Assembly: GCA_014867205.1 (NCBI GenBank)
Contig: WGUO01000006.1
Location: 1 to 64,000 of the forward strand
DNA: 64,000 nucleotides
DNA from: Muribaculaceae bacterium
GTDB taxonomy: Bacteria > Bacteroidota > Bacteroidia > Bacteroidales > Muribaculaceae
Direction: 5' to 3'
How positions within the stretch are numbered: position 1 is the stretch's first letter; the number at the start of each line of letters is the position of its first letter. The notes beneath the pieces are model-generated. The model was not told the DNA's origin. It saw only the letters and a program-made list of their open reading frames with translations, and ran no database searches. This document shows, piece by piece, positions 1 through 8,919 of this stretch. The position numbers and the translations under genes were made by a program.

Positions 1-1118
1 CCCCGGGGACAGACCCCGTTGATTAGCGGCACGATGGCGTGCGAGGCCGTCGGCCCCGGCGTCACCCATGCGTTGCCGTGAATGCCGAGGCTCCCGGCTA
101 CGCGGAACCACTCGCCCCACTGGTAGTCGATGGGGAATGAGGGGTTGTATGCCACAATTCTCTTGGTGTCATAGTCCGCCACATAGGGCTTGATCCAGGG
201 GGCCGGCGTCTCAATCCAACGGCTCTTGTCTGGACTGGCGTAGTAGGACTTCCCGGTCTGTCGGTCATAGACCGAGGTTGTGTTGTTGCTTCGCAGTCCG
301 GCGTAGGTTGACTCCGCGAGAATACGGTCGGCGAGTCCGCTGTCGAGACTGTCCACGCACCAGCTGTTTGTCTGGTACCTTGCCGTCATCGAGTGTGACT
401 GGATCTCATATCCTTTCTCGTCCTGAAGACGCCTGGCGATGAGTCCGTTCTCGTTGAGCGCCGGAGGGTTGTCGATGAACCCGGCCCGCCAACCCTCCAT
501 CGAGAGGCATCCCCTCAGCCCGAGGCTCTCGAGGAGCGGATATAGGGTGCTGTAATAGCCCCCTTTCATCCAGGCAGAGGGGTTTGATGACGGGATTTTG
601 CCGTCGAGGGTGTCGTCGTCGTGGATTGAGAACATCGGCTGCCCGGTCCATTCGGAGCCCGCTTTATGCCATGCGCCATAGACAGGGAGGCCGAGCAGTT
701 CCTCAGGGTCAATGTCGGGTCGTCCCTCCTCGACAGTGACCGGGTCGATGCGGAAATAACCCTCGGGAATGTCAACGGTCCAGTTGCTTGTAGGCATAGG
801 CCGCTCCGGAACAAGATAATACTCAGACTGTCTTAAGGAGGGGAGAGGAGTAAGAGGGAAGGCAATTGAATCGCAAACGACCGTTGGAATCAGACAGCGG
901 CTCCAGACCGTTTCCTCATTTATTGACAGTTTCCCCTCGTAAGCCGGATTGACAGAGACGATAAATCTGTCAAACGGAAAATGTCCGCTATGGCAGCCGC
1001 CGCATGGAGTTACATATATGATATCCTCGCTGTCAGAATCTGCCGGCGTGGAGGCACCTGACAGGATAGCGCACCCTATCACAAAGCAAGAGAGGCAAAA
1101 CCGCCGGAGAGATTTCAT
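1..1118 (-). CDS. Polysaccharide-deacetylase-like lipoprotein, 3' end cut by the window edge
   Basis: The frame is open from an ATG at 1118 to position 1, so at least 372 residues are present and the C-terminus is missing. The N-terminus has basic residues, a short hydrophobic stretch and a lipobox (VIGC, Cys16), which suggests a lipoprotein. Around residue 165-225 there is IHDDD followed by a YPLLESLGLRG segment and later YEIQSHSMT. These resemble the TFDD and SHSxxH blocks of NodB-type polysaccharide deacetylases, but the second metal His is not obvious, so activity is uncertain. A CGGCH pentapeptide near residue 40 looks like a haem c motif but is probably chance. The family call is inferred from short motifs. 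It diverges from rdgB across a 225-bp spacer. Confidence 0.5.
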   Translation of the reverse strand, partial: MKSLRRFCLSCFVIGCAILSGASTPADSDSEDIIYVTPCGGCHSGHFPFDRFIVSVNPAYEGKLSINEETVWSRCLIPTVVCDSIAFPLTPLPSLRQSEYYLVPERPMPTSNWTVDIPEGYFRIDPVTVEEGRPDIDPEELLGLPVYGAWHKAGSEWTGQPMFSIHDDDTLDGKIPSSNPSAWMKGGYYSTLYPLLESLGLRGCLSMEGWRAGFIDNPPALNENGLIARRLQDEKGYEIQSHSMTARYQTNSWCVDSLDSGLADRILAESTYAGLRSNNTTSVYDRQTGKSYYASPDKSRWIETPAPWIKPYVADYDTKRIVAYNPSFPIDYQWGEWFRVAGSLGIHGNAWVTPGPTASHAIVPLINGVCPR

Positions 1119-1343
1119 GGTGTATTAAAACTGATTATGGGCTATATAGATGCAAATTTAGTGAAAAGATTCACATAAGACAATTTTATAAGACTGTTTT
1201 TACGTCTTTTTAATATGTCCGCTGTACCACGAGCGGGATACGGCTGTCTCGGGACTGCTGTCTGTAGTCTCCTGATATGAAATATCAGCGGGGCGGGGGC
1301 GGATGATTGCAATAACGGGGGGTGTGATACCGTTATGGATTAG

Positions 1344-4300
1344 ATGAATAATGTCAAGAAACTTGTTTTTGCAACCAACAACGCCCATAAACTCGAGGAG
1401 GCCCGCCAGATAATCGGCGACGGCTTTGAGATCGTGTCGCTCGCCGAGGTCGGATGTCACGACGAGATACCCGAGACGGCTGACACTCTCGAGGGAAACG
1501 CGCTTATCAAGGCACGCTGGGTCAAAGAGAAATATGGTTATGACTGCTTTGCCGACGACACCGGCCTGATGGTCGACGCGCTCGGCGGCGCACCCGGGGT
1601 GTACAGCGCCCGCTATGCCGGCGAGCATTGCTCGCCTGCCGACAATGTGGCCAAGTTGCTTGGCGAGATGCAGGGCCTCGAGGACCGCAAGGCACATTTC
1701 GCCACCGTGATCGCCCTGCTGGTCAACGGCGAGCAGCACACCTTCGAGGGCCGGGTGGAAGGCTCGATAGCCACCGCTCGCCACGGCGACGGCGGCTTCG
1801 GCTATGACCCGATATTTGTGGCCGAGGAGACCGGCCGCTGTTTCGCCGAGATGACCCCCGACGAGAAGAACGCCATCTCGCACCGAGGCCGCGCCATGCG
1901 CAAGCTCCGCGACTTTCTCGGCGTTATCACCGCGATAATGATTTGCGCCCTATTCGGGGCTGACGCACTTGCCTCGCAGTGGCGCCTACACCCCTCTTAC
2001 GACGGCCAGATGGTCGACATGGTCGAGACTCCGGACGCCGTCTACTTCCTCGGCACAAAGCAGGACTACAGGCCCGAGACACCGGCCATATCAACGCTCC
2101 ACGGCGTGCTTTACCGCTACTCCAAGGAAAACGAGAGCATCGAGCCGGTGAGCGGCACGACTGCAGTGCCCGGCAACACGGTGCGCGCAATTGCCTATAA
2201 TTACGACAAGAAATACCTGATGGCAGCCTTCGACGACGGCGAGATAGACATGATCTTCGACAACGGCGAGGTGGCACGCATATTCGGGTTCAAGGTGGCT
2301 GACTCGAGTCTTGACAAGACCGTCAATGACATAACATTCGACACTCAGAACGGTCGCGCCTATCTTGCCTCGAATTTCGGCTACATCGTGATAGACGATT
2401 CACGGCGTGAGGTAGAGACATCAAGGGTATTCAACGAGCCGATCAACAGTGTGGCTGTGTACAAAGACAAACTCTGGCTCGGCAAGACCGACGGCCTTTT
2501 CGTAGGCGACAAGATGGAGTTCGTGCTCAGCAACTTCAAACTGGTGTCGGCACGCAACAAGGTGAAGCGCCTGACTCCCGCCGGCTCTGAGCTCTACCTG
2601 CAGTTCGGCACCGCGCCGCGTCTGTTCTTCTCCCGAATCCGCAACTATGACGGGAGTCCAACAAGAGATGGTGTCGTGATCGAGAACGGAGTCTTTATGG
2701 GGCGCTCGCGCGACAAGACATACTTCGTGTCGACCAACTCTATGCGTATCTTAGGGCTTGACGGCAGCGACACGCAGCTGAGCCTGCCGGCTGATTACGC
2801 CGGTTCGTCGGCCACCAGCCTCGACGGCAGGACATTCTGGCTCTCGAGCGGACGCAAGGGCATCTCTTCGATGCGTGCCCCATCCGACGGCTCAGACAAG
2901 TGGACGCTGCTTGTAGACCGTTTCTTGCCCAACGCCTCCAGTGCCTTCATGTGCACCTCGATGGCTGTGCATCCTGAATTCGGCATGCTGGTCCGCAACC
3001 ACGGATATGAATATAACTTCAACAGTGCCATATCGGTGGTAGACGACCTCATCTCGGCCTACAAGGACATGACCTGGACCCCCATGTCGGCCACCTACCG
3101 GACATCGATGCCCGGGCTCGTGTTCGACAACCCCTGGGGCATAGCGATCGACCCTCAGAACACTGACCATGTATATTGCGGCTCGGTGCGCAGCGGACTG
3201 CTGCGCCTTGACCTGCGCAATCCCGAGAAATCCCTGCACATATCGATGCCTACCGACATGAACGGCGGTTATGGACACCCCGGTTTCGTGGCTGCCGCCC
3301 CCGACGTGCCCGAAGGGTGTAACTGGAAGATCCCATGCGTTTTCGCACCTCCGGCCTTTGACTCGCAGGGGAATCTGTGGACCTCGTTCGTAAATCAGGA
3401 GCCGAACACCAAGGTCGGTACGGGGTCATACAACGAGCTCTGGGTATGGACTCCCGAGGACCGCGCCGCGTCGACCTCGGCCTCCAACTTCCGGCCCATG
3501 AAGAAACTGAAATTCGAGGATATGCCTGTGAGCAACACTCCTGTCGTGCTGCCGCTCAAGGGCTCCTCGCGACGCAACATAGTGCTCTTCCACGGCAATA
3601 CGGCCCAGTCACCGCTGGCCGTGCTCGATCATAACGGCACTCTCGACAACCGCGCCGACGACCGGCTGCTGCGTCTGACAGATTTAACAGATCAGGATGG
3701 CCAGGAAATCTCGCTTGTCAACGTGCATGCCTGGTATGAGGACCAGAGTACCGGGCTCGTATGGGTCAGCACCGGAGTAAGCCTGTTTACGTTTGACCCG
3801 CTCGCCTCGTTTGATAATCCCGGGGCTGTCCGCCGCATCAAGGTGCCGCGTAATGACGGCACCAACCTGGCCGACTATCTGCTCGAGGGCGTCCGCGTGA
3901 ACTGCATAACATCCGATGCATCAGGCAGGAAATGGTTCGGCACCAACGGTACCGGACTCGTCTGCACATCGGCCGAGGGCCGCGAGATCATCGCCACCTA
4001 CACCCCCGACAACTCCGAAATGCCCGGAAGCTCGGTCTATGCCGCCTGCTACAACCCTCAGACAGGCTCGATGATGGTGTCTACAGACAAGGGCCTCTGC
4101 GAGCTCTTCCTGAGTTCGGCCGGAGGCTCCGGCAGCGACAGCGGCGTGAAGGCATATCCCAATCCGGTGCGTCCTGACTATTACGGCTATGTCACCATTG
4201 AGGGGCTGCCCTCTGACGCAATGGTAAAGATAGTCGACACCGCCGGCAACCTCATCAAGGAGTGCGGGCAGGCCGACAACGGCACCCTGCAGTGGGATGT

Positions 4301-4412
4301 CACCAACCGCATGATGAAGCGCGTGCCCGGCGGCGTTTACTATGTGATTGCCTCCAACGGTCCCGCATCCGACAGTTATTCGCGCATGACGAAGATTCTT
4401 GTAGTCGAGTAA
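1344..4412 (+). CDS. rdgB: RdgB/HAM1 dITP/XTP pyrophosphatase fused in frame to a secreted beta-propeller protein
   Basis: A single 1022-codon frame. Residues 1-192 are a complete RdgB, which hydrolyses dITP and XTP to monophosphates to keep damaged purines out of DNA: TNNAHKLEE (11-19), FADDTGL, PGVYSARYAG, GGFGYDPIF and SHRGRA are all present. RdgB normally ends after about 195 residues. Here, with no stop, the frame runs into a hydrophobic stretch and then about 800 residues of propeller-like repeats of the two-component-regulator propeller type (motifs such as DNPWGIAIDPQ, GNLWTSF, GRKWFGTNGTG). It ends in a typical type IX-like sorting domain (VKAYPNPVRP to MTKILVVE). A cytosolic enzyme joined to an exported protein is unexpected; see the separate entry for the internal start. 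A 1-nt insertion near 1925-1936 is an alternative explanation. Confidence 0.8.
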   Translation: MNNVKKLVFATNNAHKLEEARQIIGDGFEIVSLAEVGCHDEIPETADTLEGNALIKARWVKEKYGYDCFADDTGLMVDALGGAPGVYSARYAGEHCSPADNVAKLLGEMQGLEDRKAHFATVIALLVNGEQHTFEGRVEGSIATARHGDGGFGYDPIFVAEETGRCFAEMTPDEKNAISHRGRAMRKLRDFLGVITAIMICALFGADALASQWRLHPSYDGQMVDMVETPDAVYFLGTKQDYRPETPAISTLHGVLYRYSKENESIEPVSGTTAVPGNTVRAIAYNYDKKYLMAAFDDGEIDMIFDNGEVARIFGFKVADSSLDKTVNDITFDTQNGRAYLASNFGYIVIDDSRREVETSRVFNEPINSVAVYKDKLWLGKTDGLFVGDKMEFVLSNFKLVSARNKVKRLTPAGSELYLQFGTAPRLFFSRIRNYDGSPTRDGVVIENGVFMGRSRDKTYFVSTNSMRILGLDGSDTQLSLPADYAGSSATSLDGRTFWLSSGRKGISSMRAPSDGSDKWTLLVDRFLPNASSAFMCTSMAVHPEFGMLVRNHGYEYNFNSAISVVDDLISAYKDMTWTPMSATYRTSMPGLVFDNPWGIAIDPQNTDHVYCGSVRSGLLRLDLRNPEKSLHISMPTDMNGGYGHPGFVAAAPDVPEGCNWKIPCVFAPPAFDSQGNLWTSFVNQEPNTKVGTGSYNELWVWTPEDRAASTSASNFRPMKKLKFEDMPVSNTPVVLPLKGSSRRNIVLFHGNTAQSPLAVLDHNGTLDNRADDRLLRLTDLTDQDGQEISLVNVHAWYEDQSTGLVWVSTGVSLFTFDPLASFDNPGAVRRIKVPRNDGTNLADYLLEGVRVNCITSDASGRKWFGTNGTGLVCTSAEGREIIATYTPDNSEMPGSSVYAACYNPQTGSMMVSTDKGLCELFLSSAGGSGSDSGVKAYPNPVRPDYYGYVTIEGLPSDAMVKIVDTAGNLIKECGQADNGTLQWDVTNRMMKRVPGGVYYVIASNGPASDSYSRMTKILVVE
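1896..4412 (+). CDS. Probable internally initiated secreted propeller protein with type IX-like sorting domain
   Basis: This start lies inside the rdgB frame and is an interpretation. From ATG 1896 the protein begins MRKLRDFLGVITAIM and continues ICALFGADALA-SQ. That is a basic n-region, an uninterrupted hydrophobic core and an Ala-x-Ala cleavage site, i.e. a good Sec signal peptide, after which the mature propeller starts. A second in-frame ATG at 1938 overlaps an out-of-frame TAA (TAATG, 1936-1940), the usual Bacteroidota coupling arrangement, but it would leave a signal peptide without positive charges. The mature part is repeat-rich with Trp-Phe/Gly blade motifs, followed by the C-terminal sorting domain at about residues 740-838. 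Its role is unknown; proteins of this layout are exported surface or sensory propellers. Confidence 0.55.
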   Translation: MRKLRDFLGVITAIMICALFGADALASQWRLHPSYDGQMVDMVETPDAVYFLGTKQDYRPETPAISTLHGVLYRYSKENESIEPVSGTTAVPGNTVRAIAYNYDKKYLMAAFDDGEIDMIFDNGEVARIFGFKVADSSLDKTVNDITFDTQNGRAYLASNFGYIVIDDSRREVETSRVFNEPINSVAVYKDKLWLGKTDGLFVGDKMEFVLSNFKLVSARNKVKRLTPAGSELYLQFGTAPRLFFSRIRNYDGSPTRDGVVIENGVFMGRSRDKTYFVSTNSMRILGLDGSDTQLSLPADYAGSSATSLDGRTFWLSSGRKGISSMRAPSDGSDKWTLLVDRFLPNASSAFMCTSMAVHPEFGMLVRNHGYEYNFNSAISVVDDLISAYKDMTWTPMSATYRTSMPGLVFDNPWGIAIDPQNTDHVYCGSVRSGLLRLDLRNPEKSLHISMPTDMNGGYGHPGFVAAAPDVPEGCNWKIPCVFAPPAFDSQGNLWTSFVNQEPNTKVGTGSYNELWVWTPEDRAASTSASNFRPMKKLKFEDMPVSNTPVVLPLKGSSRRNIVLFHGNTAQSPLAVLDHNGTLDNRADDRLLRLTDLTDQDGQEISLVNVHAWYEDQSTGLVWVSTGVSLFTFDPLASFDNPGAVRRIKVPRNDGTNLADYLLEGVRVNCITSDASGRKWFGTNGTGLVCTSAEGREIIATYTPDNSEMPGSSVYAACYNPQTGSMMVSTDKGLCELFLSSAGGSGSDSGVKAYPNPVRPDYYGYVTIEGLPSDAMVKIVDTAGNLIKECGQADNGTLQWDVTNRMMKRVPGGVYYVIASNGPASDSYSRMTKILVVE

Positions 4413-4467
4413 CGTATCTGTGGGGATTTTTTATTAATTTTGACCCGAATTTGAGTAAAATATCATT

Positions 4468-5877
4468 ATGAGACGACTTCTATATATCACCGGGAGCCTT
4501 TTGATGCTTAGTGCTCCCGTCACTGCAATGGACCTGACCGTCGCGCCGGGTGAGCTGTCCAGGAATCTGGTGGCCATGCAGAACACCAAGGACACGCGGC
4601 TTGTCCTGACAGGCAATGCAGATGTACGCGACCTCGCGTTGCTGCGCCAGATTTCCCGTACCGTCACCGATATAGACATGTCCGGCCTTGAGATCGACGC
4701 ATACACATATACCGATGGCGACTATATGGGGCGCACGTCATTTGCCGCGGGGGAGATTCCCCCCTATATGCTTATGGGGTGCGGAATAAAATCGTTCACG
4801 TTTCCGAGGAATGTCATGTCAATCGGAGAGTCGGCATTCGCCGCCACCGGTCTTGTGACTGTCAATATACCCGTCAGCGTGAGGTCGGTAGGCAGTTATG
4901 CGTTCGCCAACTGCGCGTCGCTTACAGGTTTCAGCATCACGGAGCCGGTGACTCTCGGTACCGGAGTGCTCAAGGACTGCGCGAGCCTGAGCAATGCCAC
5001 ATTCGAATATGATATATTGAATATTCCCGAGTCCATGTTCGACGGATGCTCGGCCTATTCACAGGGCGTTCCCGACTCGGTGACAAGTATCGGCGCCTAT
5101 GCTTTCCGTGGAACAGCCATCAAGGAGGTCCGCATTGAAAAAGTCACGAGTATCGGCGACTACGCCTTTGCCAACATCCCGGCGCTAAAGTCTGTCTCGC
5201 TGAGTGCCACCGAGGACATCAAGATTGGCCGGGGAGTATTCCTGAACGACCACGGAATAGAGACGCTGCCTGTATGGGCCGGAAATGTCGGTGACGCAGC
5301 GATGGCTCATACGGCGGGTATCTCCAAGAGTGTCATCAATTCCGAGAAAATCGGAGTGGGGGCATATGCCAACAACACAAAACTTGACACTGTGATACTG
5401 GGATCAGATGTGAAGAGCATCGACTCTCATGCATTCCGTCATGACAAGTCGCTGAAGGTGGTCGATGTGAACCGTCGCGGCAAGAATGTGATTGACGTCA
5501 AGGAGGACTCTTTCTCCGGGCTGCTCAATGATGAGGGCAAGTATGACATATCGCTTTATGTTGCGAAGGATGATCAGGCTCCCTGGAAAGCGCATCCTGT
5601 CTGGAGTCTCTTTAACATAGTCAATGGCCAGAGTGGCATTACCGACAATATCGCGGACTCTGCCACGGAACTTACAGTGGTGAAGCGTGGCGATGTGCTC
5701 GCAGTTAATGCGAGCGAGCCGATAGATTATATTGGTGTGTTTGACCTCTCGGGCATGAAGGTCTATGAGGCGACACCCGGAGCCACAGAAATCGAGATCT
5801 CGGGACTTCCGGCCGGCGAGGTGCTTGTGGTCAAGGCCATCAGCGCCGGCATCATCAAGGTAGTTAAAGTGATGTGA
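4468..5877 (+). CDS. BspA-type leucine-rich repeat secreted protein
   Basis: 469 residues with a signal peptide (MRRLLYITGSLLMLSAPVTA). From about residue 80 to 360 it carries LRR_5/BspA-like repeats of the form (I/V)xxxxFxxxxxLxSVxIPxSVxSIGxxAF, for example MSIGESAFAATG, RSVGSYAFANC, TSIGAYAFRGT and TSIGDYAFANI. These repeats build surface adhesins and ligand-binding solenoids in Bacteroidales. The last 75 residues resemble a degenerate type IX sorting domain (YIGVFDLSGMKVYE ... GIIKVVKVM). The start follows an AT-rich 55-bp spacer after the propeller gene, so the two may be co-transcribed. The 3' end overlaps the convergent GH3-family gene by 14 bp with no terminator visible. The ligand is unknown. 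Confidence 0.85.
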   Translation: MRRLLYITGSLLMLSAPVTAMDLTVAPGELSRNLVAMQNTKDTRLVLTGNADVRDLALLRQISRTVTDIDMSGLEIDAYTYTDGDYMGRTSFAAGEIPPYMLMGCGIKSFTFPRNVMSIGESAFAATGLVTVNIPVSVRSVGSYAFANCASLTGFSITEPVTLGTGVLKDCASLSNATFEYDILNIPESMFDGCSAYSQGVPDSVTSIGAYAFRGTAIKEVRIEKVTSIGDYAFANIPALKSVSLSATEDIKIGRGVFLNDHGIETLPVWAGNVGDAAMAHTAGISKSVINSEKIGVGAYANNTKLDTVILGSDVKSIDSHAFRHDKSLKVVDVNRRGKNVIDVKEDSFSGLLNDEGKYDISLYVAKDDQAPWKAHPVWSLFNIVNGQSGITDNIADSATELTVVKRGDVLAVNASEPIDYIGVFDLSGMKVYEATPGATEIEISGLPAGEVLVVKAISAGIIKVVKVM

Positions 5878-7384
5878 GAAGGGCGTCGACGGTGTCGCGC
5901 GTATTGCTGAGGCGGGGAATCTTGCGTTGCCCGCCCAGTTTGCCTGTGCCGACAGAGCGCAGCCAGCGGTCGAAGGTGCCGTCGGGCAGCGTTATGACCT
6001 CGGGCGGGTCAAGGAATATGGTGTGCGAGCGCTTGGCGTCGTAGTCGGAATTGACCTTGCGGAGTTCCTCGTCGAGGGCGGTTGCGAACGCCTTGAGGTC
6101 AGCGGGGGCCTTGATCCACTCGACGAGCCACTGGTGACGTCCGCGCGAGCGGTCTGTGGCGAACACCGGCGCCGCCGTGTAGTTGCGTATGGTACACCCG
6201 CAGCGGCGGCATGCGGCGGCGATGGCCCGCTCGGCGTTCTCCTCCATCAGTTCCTCACCGAAGGCATTGATGAATGTCTTGGTTCGCCCGGCGACCCTTA
6301 TCTTGACCGGATTAAGAGAATCGACACGCACAGTGTCGCCCAGATGATATCGCCACAGGCCATTGCTTGATGTGATGACCATCTCGTAAACATGCCCCTC
6401 CTGCAGTTCCGACATTGGAATCAGGCGCCTGTCTGGGTCATTGATATCAATGAACTCATAGAAAATGTCATTGTCGATTATAAGCAGCATGGCGGGGTCC
6501 GCCGGCTCATTCTGGACGGCGAAGAATCCCTCGGACGCGTTATAAGTCTCGACGAAATGCATCTTGGCCGGGTCGGTGAGCGCGGTGTAGATGTCGCGGT
6601 AAGGCTCGAACGATATGCCTCCATGGAAGAACACCTCGAGATTAGGCCATACATCACTTATTTTCTCCACGCCACGGACCCGTATCACCTCCTTGATGAC
6701 CGTCAGGAACCATGAGGGTACGCCTGACATGTTGGTGATGTCGGCATGCATCGACGCCCGTACAAGCGCGGGGAGCTTCTGCTGCCAGTCAGGGAGCAGG
6801 GCCGTCTTCATGTCGGGCACGCGGAAATGGTTGGCCACAGGATTGATGCGCCTGATGAGAGTGGCGCTGAGGTCGCCGATGCGCACCCTCGGGTCCTCGA
6901 CCCGGAGCTGGGTCGCGAACGAGCCTCCCAGCACGAATCCCTTGCCGGCGAATATGCGCGACGCAGGGTTTGAGCGCAGGTAATGGGCCACACAGTCAGA
7001 GGCTCCCCGATAGTGGCAGCGTCTGAGATTGTCGGGGGTAATCGGTATATATTTTGATCGGCCACCCGAAGTGCCCGACGACTGGGCGTAATTTCGGCAG
7101 GCACCGGGCCATAGCACATCACGCTCGCCCCGGATCATCCGCATCACGTCTGCCCGGATATCCTCATAGGCAACAGGCTCGAGGCGCCGGGCGAACTCAG
7201 GGTATGGGTCATTAAGGCGGCAAAGATCCGCGAAACCATGGCGTCGCCCTGTCTCGGTGTCGGCCGCGCGGTCAAGAAGTCTCCTCAACTGCGCGGTCTG
7301 TATGTCTGCGCCCTCACGCTCCCATCGGTCAGTACGGCGGGCGTGCCTAAGCAGCAGCGGGCGAGCAAATGGTGTGAAATTCAT
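5864..7384 (-). CDS. GH3 auxin-responsive-promoter family acyl-adenylating protein
   Basis: 506 residues from the ATG at 7384 (MNFTPFARPLLL). The frame is open 62 codons further upstream, but homologues begin near this point. The AMP-binding P-loop YAQSSGTSGGRSKYIP is clear near residue 100, followed by GGISFEPY, VETYNASEGFFA and the LWRYHLGDTVR block, in the order seen in GH3 proteins. Plant GH3 enzymes adenylate small carboxylic acids and conjugate them to amino acids; the substrate of Bacteroidota members is not established. It overlaps the LRR gene tail to tail by 14 bp and is divergent from the glycosyltransferase gene, so it is likely a single transcription unit. Confidence 0.85.
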   Translation of the reverse strand: MNFTPFARPLLLRHARRTDRWEREGADIQTAQLRRLLDRAADTETGRRHGFADLCRLNDPYPEFARRLEPVAYEDIRADVMRMIRGERDVLWPGACRNYAQSSGTSGGRSKYIPITPDNLRRCHYRGASDCVAHYLRSNPASRIFAGKGFVLGGSFATQLRVEDPRVRIGDLSATLIRRINPVANHFRVPDMKTALLPDWQQKLPALVRASMHADITNMSGVPSWFLTVIKEVIRVRGVEKISDVWPNLEVFFHGGISFEPYRDIYTALTDPAKMHFVETYNASEGFFAVQNEPADPAMLLIIDNDIFYEFIDINDPDRRLIPMSELQEGHVYEMVITSSNGLWRYHLGDTVRVDSLNPVKIRVAGRTKTFINAFGEELMEENAERAIAAACRRCGCTIRNYTAAPVFATDRSRGRHQWLVEWIKAPADLKAFATALDEELRKVNSDYDAKRSHTIFLDPPEVITLPDGTFDRWLRSVGTGKLGGQRKIPRLSNTRDTVDALLTSL

Positions 7385-7697
7385 ATGCAACTGGATAGGA
7401 TAGGGCGGGAGTCCTCGGCCTGTAAGTCGGACTGAACCCGCGGTTCGTTTATCATGACGCCTCGCGTCTGTATCTAAGATAACGCCTCCTGTCTGCAAAA
7501 GTTGTGGTGATATGGCAAAAGAACCCGGCAGACGGCTCCGGCAAGCCGCGGCATGTGGGTTGCCGCTCAACGCGGACTTGAATATGTCGGCGAAATGTTG
7601 TAACTTTGCCTAACAAATCGAGTGCCGTCCGGGGCAGTGACATGCATACCCGCCACGCGTGTGGGCCGATAGCCGGAAGGGACAAAACAGAATCAGG

Positions 7698-8876
7698 ATG
7701 TTTACGACAGCAATACCTTTGGTATCAATAATATTGGTGGCAGTCGCGGCAGTCGCGGCGCTTGCGGCATATTTCTACGGGATGCGCGCATATTCGCGTG
7801 CGGCGTCGTTTGAGAATCCGCCGTTGCCTGGCAAGGACGACAGGATGCCACGCGCCACGGTGATAGTCTTCAACCAGAGCAATGACGAGATGCTTCTCGA
7901 TACGCTGGCTGACATCAAGGCGCAGGATTACCCGGACTTCAATATCGTGGTGGTATGCGACGGCACGGCCGAGCATGCCGAGATGATCTCCGAGATGATA
8001 TCGGACAGGTTCGAGGGCGTATATGTGACGTTCGTGCAGCCCGGATCGCATAATCTGAGCCGCCGCAAGCTTGCCACGACAATCGGAGTCAAGGCGGCCG
8101 ACGGCGAGATCGTGGTGACTACGGTCGCGAATGTGTCGATACCCTCCACGGAGTGGCTGCGGTCGCTTATGGCGCCGTTCTGCGGAGAGCAGGGTCGCCG
8201 TATCGACGTGTCGCTCGGCCTGTCGCGCATGAGGTTCCGGGAGATGCGCGGGCCATTGAAGTGGTACCGGCAGTTTGACGCGATACTGACCGACGCGCTC
8301 TGGATAGGATATGCGGCTGCAGGAAAGCCGTACCGGGGTGATGGCTATAACCTCGCGTTCAGGCGTCAGGTCTTTTTCGATCACAAGGGTTACTCCAAGA
8401 CCATAAACCTGCACAATGGCGACGACGACCTGTTCATCCATGAGATATCCAATGGCGCCAACACCCGGGTAGTTGTGAGTGATGACTCGGTGCTGGAGAC
8501 ATGCTGGAACGAGTCAGCCAACCGAGTGTGGAGCATGCGCAAGGAGAGATACAGTTTCACGTCGCGATGGCTTCCACACGCGCCGTTTGTGCGCTCGCAC
8601 GTGATGATGGCGCTTCAGTGGATTGTGCCGGCATGCGCCGTTTGCGGTGCTCTTGCGGGTCTGCCGGGAATATATCCGGCCTGTGCGGCCGCAGTGGTGC
8701 TCCTTGTGTTCTGGGGGATGGAGATATTTCACTACCGGCGTCTGGCGGCCCGTCTGGGTGCCGTGAGGCTCTGGTGGGGTGTCGTGCCCTTCTGGCTATG
8801 GCGACCCTTTGGCGACATGCTGTTCCGCTACGACCACCGCAACAGCCGTAAGAAGAATTATACCTGGCAACGATGA
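7698..8876 (+). CDS. Membrane-bound family 2 glycosyltransferase lacking a normal DxD motif
   Basis: 392 residues from ATG 7698 (MFTTAIPLVSII). One N-terminal membrane helix (about 5-27) is followed by a GT-A domain (ATVIVFNQSND, DIKAQDYPDFNIVVVCDG) and two to three C-terminal helices (about 305-350). GT2 enzymes transfer sugars from nucleotide donors. The usual metal-binding DxD, expected after GEIVVTT, reads VAN instead, while the downstream NGDDDLFIHE block (the usual DDD/ED region) is kept. Catalysis may therefore be altered, or this may be a subfamily feature. The trmB start lies 43 bp downstream, suggesting one transcript. Substrate unknown; cell-envelope glycan synthesis is an inference. 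Confidence 0.8.
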   Translation: MFTTAIPLVSIILVAVAAVAALAAYFYGMRAYSRAASFENPPLPGKDDRMPRATVIVFNQSNDEMLLDTLADIKAQDYPDFNIVVVCDGTAEHAEMISEMISDRFEGVYVTFVQPGSHNLSRRKLATTIGVKAADGEIVVTTVANVSIPSTEWLRSLMAPFCGEQGRRIDVSLGLSRMRFREMRGPLKWYRQFDAILTDALWIGYAAAGKPYRGDGYNLAFRRQVFFDHKGYSKTINLHNGDDDLFIHEISNGANTRVVVSDDSVLETCWNESANRVWSMRKERYSFTSRWLPHAPFVRSHVMMALQWIVPACAVCGALAGLPGIYPACAAAVVLLVFWGMEIFHYRRLAARLGAVRLWWGVVPFWLWRPFGDMLFRYDHRNSRKKNYTWQR

Positions 8877-8919
8877 TGAGCCGGGTGGACTTATAAAACA
8901 ATATCAATACCTCAACAGG

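Noticed and set aside
985..1000. CGGCH as a cytochrome c haem site
   Set aside because: A single CxxCH without any cytochrome c fold features nearby; likely chance.
7385..7570. 62-codon upstream extension of the GH3-family gene
   Set aside because: No similarity to the family; the extension consists of promoter-region DNA facing the divergent glycosyltransferase gene.
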